Below, in pieces: positions 60,624 through 64,000 of a DNA stretch of 64,000 bases. The position numbers were made by a program, and so were the translations under genes. The DNA lies in assembly GCF_900096975.1 (NCBI RefSeq), contig NZ_FMYQ01000016.1, forward strand, positions 1 through 64,000. The letters are read 5' to 3'. Numbering within the stretch: position 1 is the first letter of the stretch; every line of letters starts with the position of its first letter. The notes under the pieces were generated by a model, which had not been told where the DNA came from, did no database searches, and was given only the letters and a program-made list of their open reading frames with translations. Origin of the DNA: Paraburkholderia lycopersici. GTDB lineage: Bacteria > Pseudomonadota > Gammaproteobacteria > Burkholderiales > Burkholderiaceae.

Positions 60624-62252
60624 TCAGACGACGACGCGCTGTCGATCAGCATCGCGCGCGCGCCAGGTCTGGGCGATGAAGTCGGCCGCGCGCTCGCCGA
60701 TCATCACGCTCGGCGCATTCGTGTTGCCGCCGATGAGCGTCGGCATGACCGAGGCGTCGGCCACGCGCAGACGCTCCACGCCGCGCACGCGCAATTGCGG
60801 ATCGACGACCGAGCGCGCGTCGCCGCCCATGCGGCAGGTCGCGACGGGATGGTAGATCGTGTCGGCATGCCGGGCGATCGTCTCGCGCAGCTCGGCGTCG
60901 CTCTGGCCGGCATGCGTGTAGAGTTCGCGGCCGCCCAGCCGGGCGAGCGCGGGCGCGTCGAGTATGCGGCGCGCCATGCGGGTGCCCTCGACCAGCAGGT
61001 CGAGATCGCGCGCATCGGAAAGGAAGCGCGGGTCGATCACGGGCGCGACGCGCGCGTCGGCGCTCGCCAGCGTGACCGTGCCGCGGCTCGCCGGACGCAG
61101 CACGCACACATGCAGCGAATAACCGTGCCCCCAATGCAGGCGGCGGCTGTGATCGTCGACGAGCGCCGTGCAGAAGTGCAGTTGCAGGTCGGGGCGATCG
61201 AGTTCCGGCCGGCTCTTCAGAAAGCCGCCCGCCTCGGCGACATTGGTCGTCAGCATGCCGCGCCGCCGATGCAGGTAGCGTGCGAGGCCCGCCGCCATGT
61301 GCGCGGCGCCGCGCAGCGAATAACCGATGGTCTCGCTCGAATGCACGCGCTTGTTGAAGGTGAAATCGATATGGTCGAGCAGATTGCGGCCCACTTCGGG
61401 CGCGTCGTGACGCACCGTTATGCCGAGCGCGCGCAGCGCGTCTTCCGGACCGATGCCGGAGCACATGAGGAGCTGCGGCGAGTTGAACGCGCCCGCCGCG
61501 AGGATCACCTCGGCGCGCGCCTGCAGCGTCTCGATCGAGCCGCCGCGCGCAAGCTCCACGCCGCTCGCGCGCGCGCCGTCGAAGGTTACGCGCAGGACCG
61601 TCGCATCCGCGATCAGATGCAGGTTCGGCCTGCCGCGCTCATACACATAGGCGCGCGCCACCGTGCAGCGCTGGCCGCCGCGCTGCGTCACCTGATAGAA
61701 GCCGACGCCCTCCTGCTCCTCGCCATTGAAGTCGTCGTTCAGGCGAAAGCCCGCCTCGCGCGCAGCCGCGACGAAGCGCACGGCCACTGGATTGCGCTCG
61801 CGCAGATCGGCCACGCCGAGCGGGCCGCCCGCGCCGTGCCAGGCGTTGGCGCCGCGCTCGTTGTCCTCGGCGCGCAGGAAATACGGCAGCACGTCGCACC
61901 ACGCCCAGCCCGTGCAGCCGAGCCGCGCCCATTCGTCGTAGTCGAGCGGATGGCCGCGCGTGTAGATCATCGCGTTGATCGCGCTCGATCCGCCGAAACC
62001 GCGCCCGCGCGGCTGGTAGCCGCGCCGGCCGGCGAGTCCCGGCTGCGGCACCGTCTCGTAGGCGTAGTTGTTTTTCGTGCGGAACGGCACGAGCGCCGCG
62101 ACGCCGAGCGGCATGTTGACGAACGGATTGCGCGCCGTATGCGGGCCCGCCTCGACGAGCGCGATGCTCGCCGCGGGGCAGCGTTCGGCCAGACGCCCCG
62201 CCAGCGACGCGCCGCCCGAGCCGCCGCCTACGATGATGTAGTCGTATTGCAT
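60624..62252 (-). CDS. GMC-family FAD-dependent oxidoreductase
   Basis: 542-residue glucose-methanol-choline oxidoreductase. The FAD motif YDYIIVGGGSGGASLAGRLAE lies at residues 3-23, GRGFGGSSAINAMIYTRG near 86-103, and the C-terminal active-site region YHPVATCRMGGDARSVVDPQ with NTNAPSVMIGE carries the conserved His/Asn. It resembles choline-dehydrogenase-like and alcohol dehydrogenase (AlkJ-like) members. GGGAG precedes the ATG at 62252. It converges on the LysR gene and diverges from an acyl-CoA dehydrogenase; an alcohol oxidation role feeding acyl-CoA breakdown is possible but unproven. Confidence 0.9.
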   Translation of the reverse strand: MQYDYIIVGGGSGGASLAGRLAERCPAASIALVEAGPHTARNPFVNMPLGVAALVPFRTKNNYAYETVPQPGLAGRRGYQPRGRGFGGSSAINAMIYTRGHPLDYDEWARLGCTGWAWCDVLPYFLRAEDNERGANAWHGAGGPLGVADLRERNPVAVRFVAAAREAGFRLNDDFNGEEQEGVGFYQVTQRGGQRCTVARAYVYERGRPNLHLIADATVLRVTFDGARASGVELARGGSIETLQARAEVILAAGAFNSPQLLMCSGIGPEDALRALGITVRHDAPEVGRNLLDHIDFTFNKRVHSSETIGYSLRGAAHMAAGLARYLHRRRGMLTTNVAEAGGFLKSRPELDRPDLQLHFCTALVDDHSRRLHWGHGYSLHVCVLRPASRGTVTLASADARVAPVIDPRFLSDARDLDLLVEGTRMARRILDAPALARLGGRELYTHAGQSDAELRETIARHADTIYHPVATCRMGGDARSVVDPQLRVRGVERLRVADASVMPTLIGGNTNAPSVMIGERAADFIAQTWRARDADRQRVVV

Positions 62253-62642
62253 CGTCTCCCCCATCCGGAGCGCTCCACGCAAGCTATTTGCACGGTCGTT
62301 CGTTTCCGGTTTTAATGGCGCATTGTAGGAAGCGGCCGAAGGCTTGGGTTAGCTTTTATGTCAGAGCATCCCCTCTAAACGGGGAGCCGCGTGGCCGCCT
62401 ATGATGGAAGCCGGTTCAGCCGCCAGCGCCGAAAGGGCCCAGCAAGAAGGGCAGGGAGCGCTGGAGCGTACATGCATGATCCACCTCACGGACGCTTCGA
62501 TCGGGGCGGCCGCCGCGCACGCCGCTTCCCTGTCACGACAACGAACACAACACGAACGGCGCGCGTCGCCGCGCCTTGCATGGGACTGGACGAGCGCCGT
62601 AGCGCCCGCTCCGGTCGACAGCTTTGCACAGGAGACAGGCAG
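62253..62642. other. Divergent intergenic region between GMC oxidoreductase and acyl-CoA dehydrogenase
   Basis: 390 bp with no gene I can support. It must hold both divergent promoters. CAGGAGACAGGCAG at 62629-62642 is the ribosome-binding region for the plus-strand dehydrogenase. Short open frames here have no ribosome-binding site and no family resemblance. Confidence 0.4.
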
Positions 62643-64000
62643 ATGGACTCGACGGAAGTCACGCATCGCCCCGGCACGACCCACGAAGTCACGAACCAGG
62701 CGCCGCCGCTCGCCGGCTACAACCTCTTCACCACCGACGCCGCGCTAGGCGAGGCGCTGACGCGCGCCGGCGCCGACTGGCACCGCGAGACGCTGGCGCG
62801 CCATGGCGCCGAACTAGGCAAAGCCGAAACGCTGGCGCTCGCCGATCTCGCCAATCGCCACGAGCCCGAACTCCAGACGCACAGCCCGCGCGGCGAACGT
62901 ATCGACGCGATCGAATTCCACCCGGCCTGGCATCGACTGCTGGCGTTGCTGCGCGAGCAAGGGCTGCACGCGCTGCCGTTTTCGGACCCGCGCCCCGGCG
63001 CGATGGCCGCGCGCTGCGCGGGCTACTTCCTGCACGCGCAACTGGAATCGGGGTCGCTGTGTCCGCTCACCATGACATTCGCGAGCATTCCCGTACTGCA
63101 GCGCGAGCCCGCGCTATTCGAGGCGCTGCGCGAGCCGCTCTACGCGCGCGAGCACGACCCGCGCGACGTGCCGTTCGCGCAAAAGCGTTCGATGATGATC
63201 GGCATGGGCATGACCGAGAAGCAGGGCGGCTCGGACGTGCGCAGCAACCGCACCGGGGCGCGTCCGGCGGGCGTCGAGACAGGCCGCGGCGCGGCGTATC
63301 TGCTCACCGGCCACAAGTGGTTCTTCTCCGCGCCGCAGTGCGACGCCCACCTCGTGCTCGCGCGCACCACGGAGCATGACGGTCTCTCGTGCTTCTTCGT
63401 GCCGCGCTACCGCCCCGACGGCGCGAAAAACGCCGTCCACGTGCAGCGCCTGAAGAACAAACTCGGCAACCGCTCGAACGCGAGCAGCGAAGTCGAGTTC
63501 TTCGACGCCTACGGCGTGATGGTCGGCGACGAGGGCCGCGGCGTGCCCACCATCATCGAGATGGCGAACTATACGCGGCTCGATTGCGTGATCGGCAGCG
63601 CGGCGCTCATGCGCGCGGCGCTCGTGCAGGCGATCCACCACGCGCGCCACCGCAGCGCATTCGGCCGCGTGCTTGCGGCGCAGCCGCTGATGCAGAACGT
63701 GCTCGCCGATCTCGCGCTCGAATCGGAGGCGGCGACGGCGCTCTTCATGCGTCTCGCGCGCGCGTTCGAGGACAGCGCCGATGCCGGGTCCGGCGACGCG
63801 GGCGCCAGCGACGCCGCCGCGCTCGAAGCGCGCGCCTGGCGGCGCATCGTCACGCCCGCGGCGAAGTTCTGGGTGTGCAAGCGCGCGCTTGCATTCACGG
63901 GCGAAGCGATGGAGGTCTGGGGCGGCAACGGCTACGTCGAAGACGGGCCGATGGCGCGCTTTTACCGCGAAGCGCCCGTCAACTCGATCTGGGAAGGCTC
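62643..64000 (+). CDS. Acyl-CoA dehydrogenase, AidB/isovaleryl-type (runs off window)
   Basis: The first 452 codons of an AidB-like acyl-CoA dehydrogenase, still open at the right edge. N-terminal domain with NLFTTDAALGEALTRAGADW; the flavin-binding core has SMMIGMGMTEKQGGSDVRSN (residues about 181-200) and LTGHKWFFSAPQCDAHLVLA; the C-terminal helical domain includes RSAFGRVLAAQPLMQNVLAD, GEAMEVWGGNGYVEDGPMARFYREAPVNSIWEGS-type sequence with the terminal REAPVNSIWEG seen. AidB proteins bind DNA and protect against alkylation in E. coli, while other members act in fatty or branched-acyl catabolism. An AGGAGA site lies 8-10 nt before the ATG. Confidence 0.9.
   Translation, partial: MDSTEVTHRPGTTHEVTNQAPPLAGYNLFTTDAALGEALTRAGADWHRETLARHGAELGKAETLALADLANRHEPELQTHSPRGERIDAIEFHPAWHRLLALLREQGLHALPFSDPRPGAMAARCAGYFLHAQLESGSLCPLTMTFASIPVLQREPALFEALREPLYAREHDPRDVPFAQKRSMMIGMGMTEKQGGSDVRSNRTGARPAGVETGRGAAYLLTGHKWFFSAPQCDAHLVLARTTEHDGLSCFFVPRYRPDGAKNAVHVQRLKNKLGNRSNASSEVEFFDAYGVMVGDEGRGVPTIIEMANYTRLDCVIGSAALMRAALVQAIHHARHRSAFGRVLAAQPLMQNVLADLALESEAATALFMRLARAFEDSADAGSGDAGASDAAALEARAWRRIVTPAAKFWVCKRALAFTGEAMEVWGGNGYVEDGPMARFYREAPVNSIWEG

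Overview
The window is a GC-rich, densely coded stretch of a bacterial chromosome. Gene content, gene order and protein sequences point to a beta-proteobacterium of the Burkholderia sensu lato group (Burkholderia, Paraburkholderia or Caballeronia). Supporting features are paaABCDE with a TetR-type PaaR and its palindromic operator, a fused indolepyruvate ferredoxin oxidoreductase beside hppD, a slt-NDUFA9-like-GST-cca block, the DUF969/DUF979 pair beside pxpBCA, and an SAH riboswitch ahead of ahcY-holin-metF. It looks like core chromosome: I see no transposase, integrase, prophage module or CRISPR array.

Layout. The left edge (1-120) is the promoter and leader, including boxA, of an rRNA operon that reads leftward out of the window. 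A secreted SGNH hydrolase follows. Positions 1.7-10 kb carry aromatic catabolism: paaABCDE (phenylacetyl-CoA epoxidase), a DUF1835 protein, PaaR, a GNAT enzyme, an Lrp-type regulator and hppD. The 1,199-residue indolepyruvate oxidoreductase and the malic enzyme MaeB follow. Positions 17-28 kb are mixed single genes: an MFS transporter, pyrE, a LuxR-type response regulator, a PEBP-like secreted protein, a decayed flavodoxin fragment, argC, a candidate small RNA, a degenerate receiver protein, a 3-hydroxyisobutyrate-dehydrogenase-like enzyme, a Mut7-C RNase-like protein, small secreted proteins and a DMT transporter. Near 27.4-27.7 kb there is a gene-free DnaA-box-rich, AT-rich segment.

Positions 28-43 kb carry a cinA-like gene, a sirtuin, glmS, glmU, ttcA, folB, a FolM-like SDR, a MidA-like methyltransferase, DUF2905, cca, GST, an NDUFA9-like protein, a soluble lytic transglycosylase and 5-formyl-THF cyclo-ligase. 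Positions 42.5-47.7 kb form a 5-oxoproline module: a MarR-like regulator with a strong palindrome, pxpB-pxpC-pxpA, and two membrane proteins (DUF969/DUF979) that are probably its transporter. Positions 47.9-55 kb hold a TraB/GumN-like protein and dppABCDF. Positions 55-58 kb hold metF, a holin-like membrane protein and ahcY behind an SAH riboswitch. The right end carries lrgAB/cidAB-like genes with a divergent LysR regulator, a GMC oxidoreductase and a truncated acyl-CoA dehydrogenase.

Functionally, the left third links tyrosine/phenylalanine breakdown (HppD, indolepyruvate oxidoreductase, PaaABCDE) to central metabolism (MaeB). The middle is housekeeping (cell-wall precursors, tRNA maturation, folate). 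The right third handles peptide and 5-oxoproline uptake and use, and the activated methyl cycle. No clearly new multi-gene system is visible. The best candidates for new biology are the anti-Shine-Dalgarno small RNA (about 22.63-22.69 kb), the isolated DnaA-box cluster (27.39-27.68 kb), the DUF969/DUF979 transporter hypothesis with its repeat-rich upstream region, and the membrane protein embedded in the SAH-riboswitch operon.
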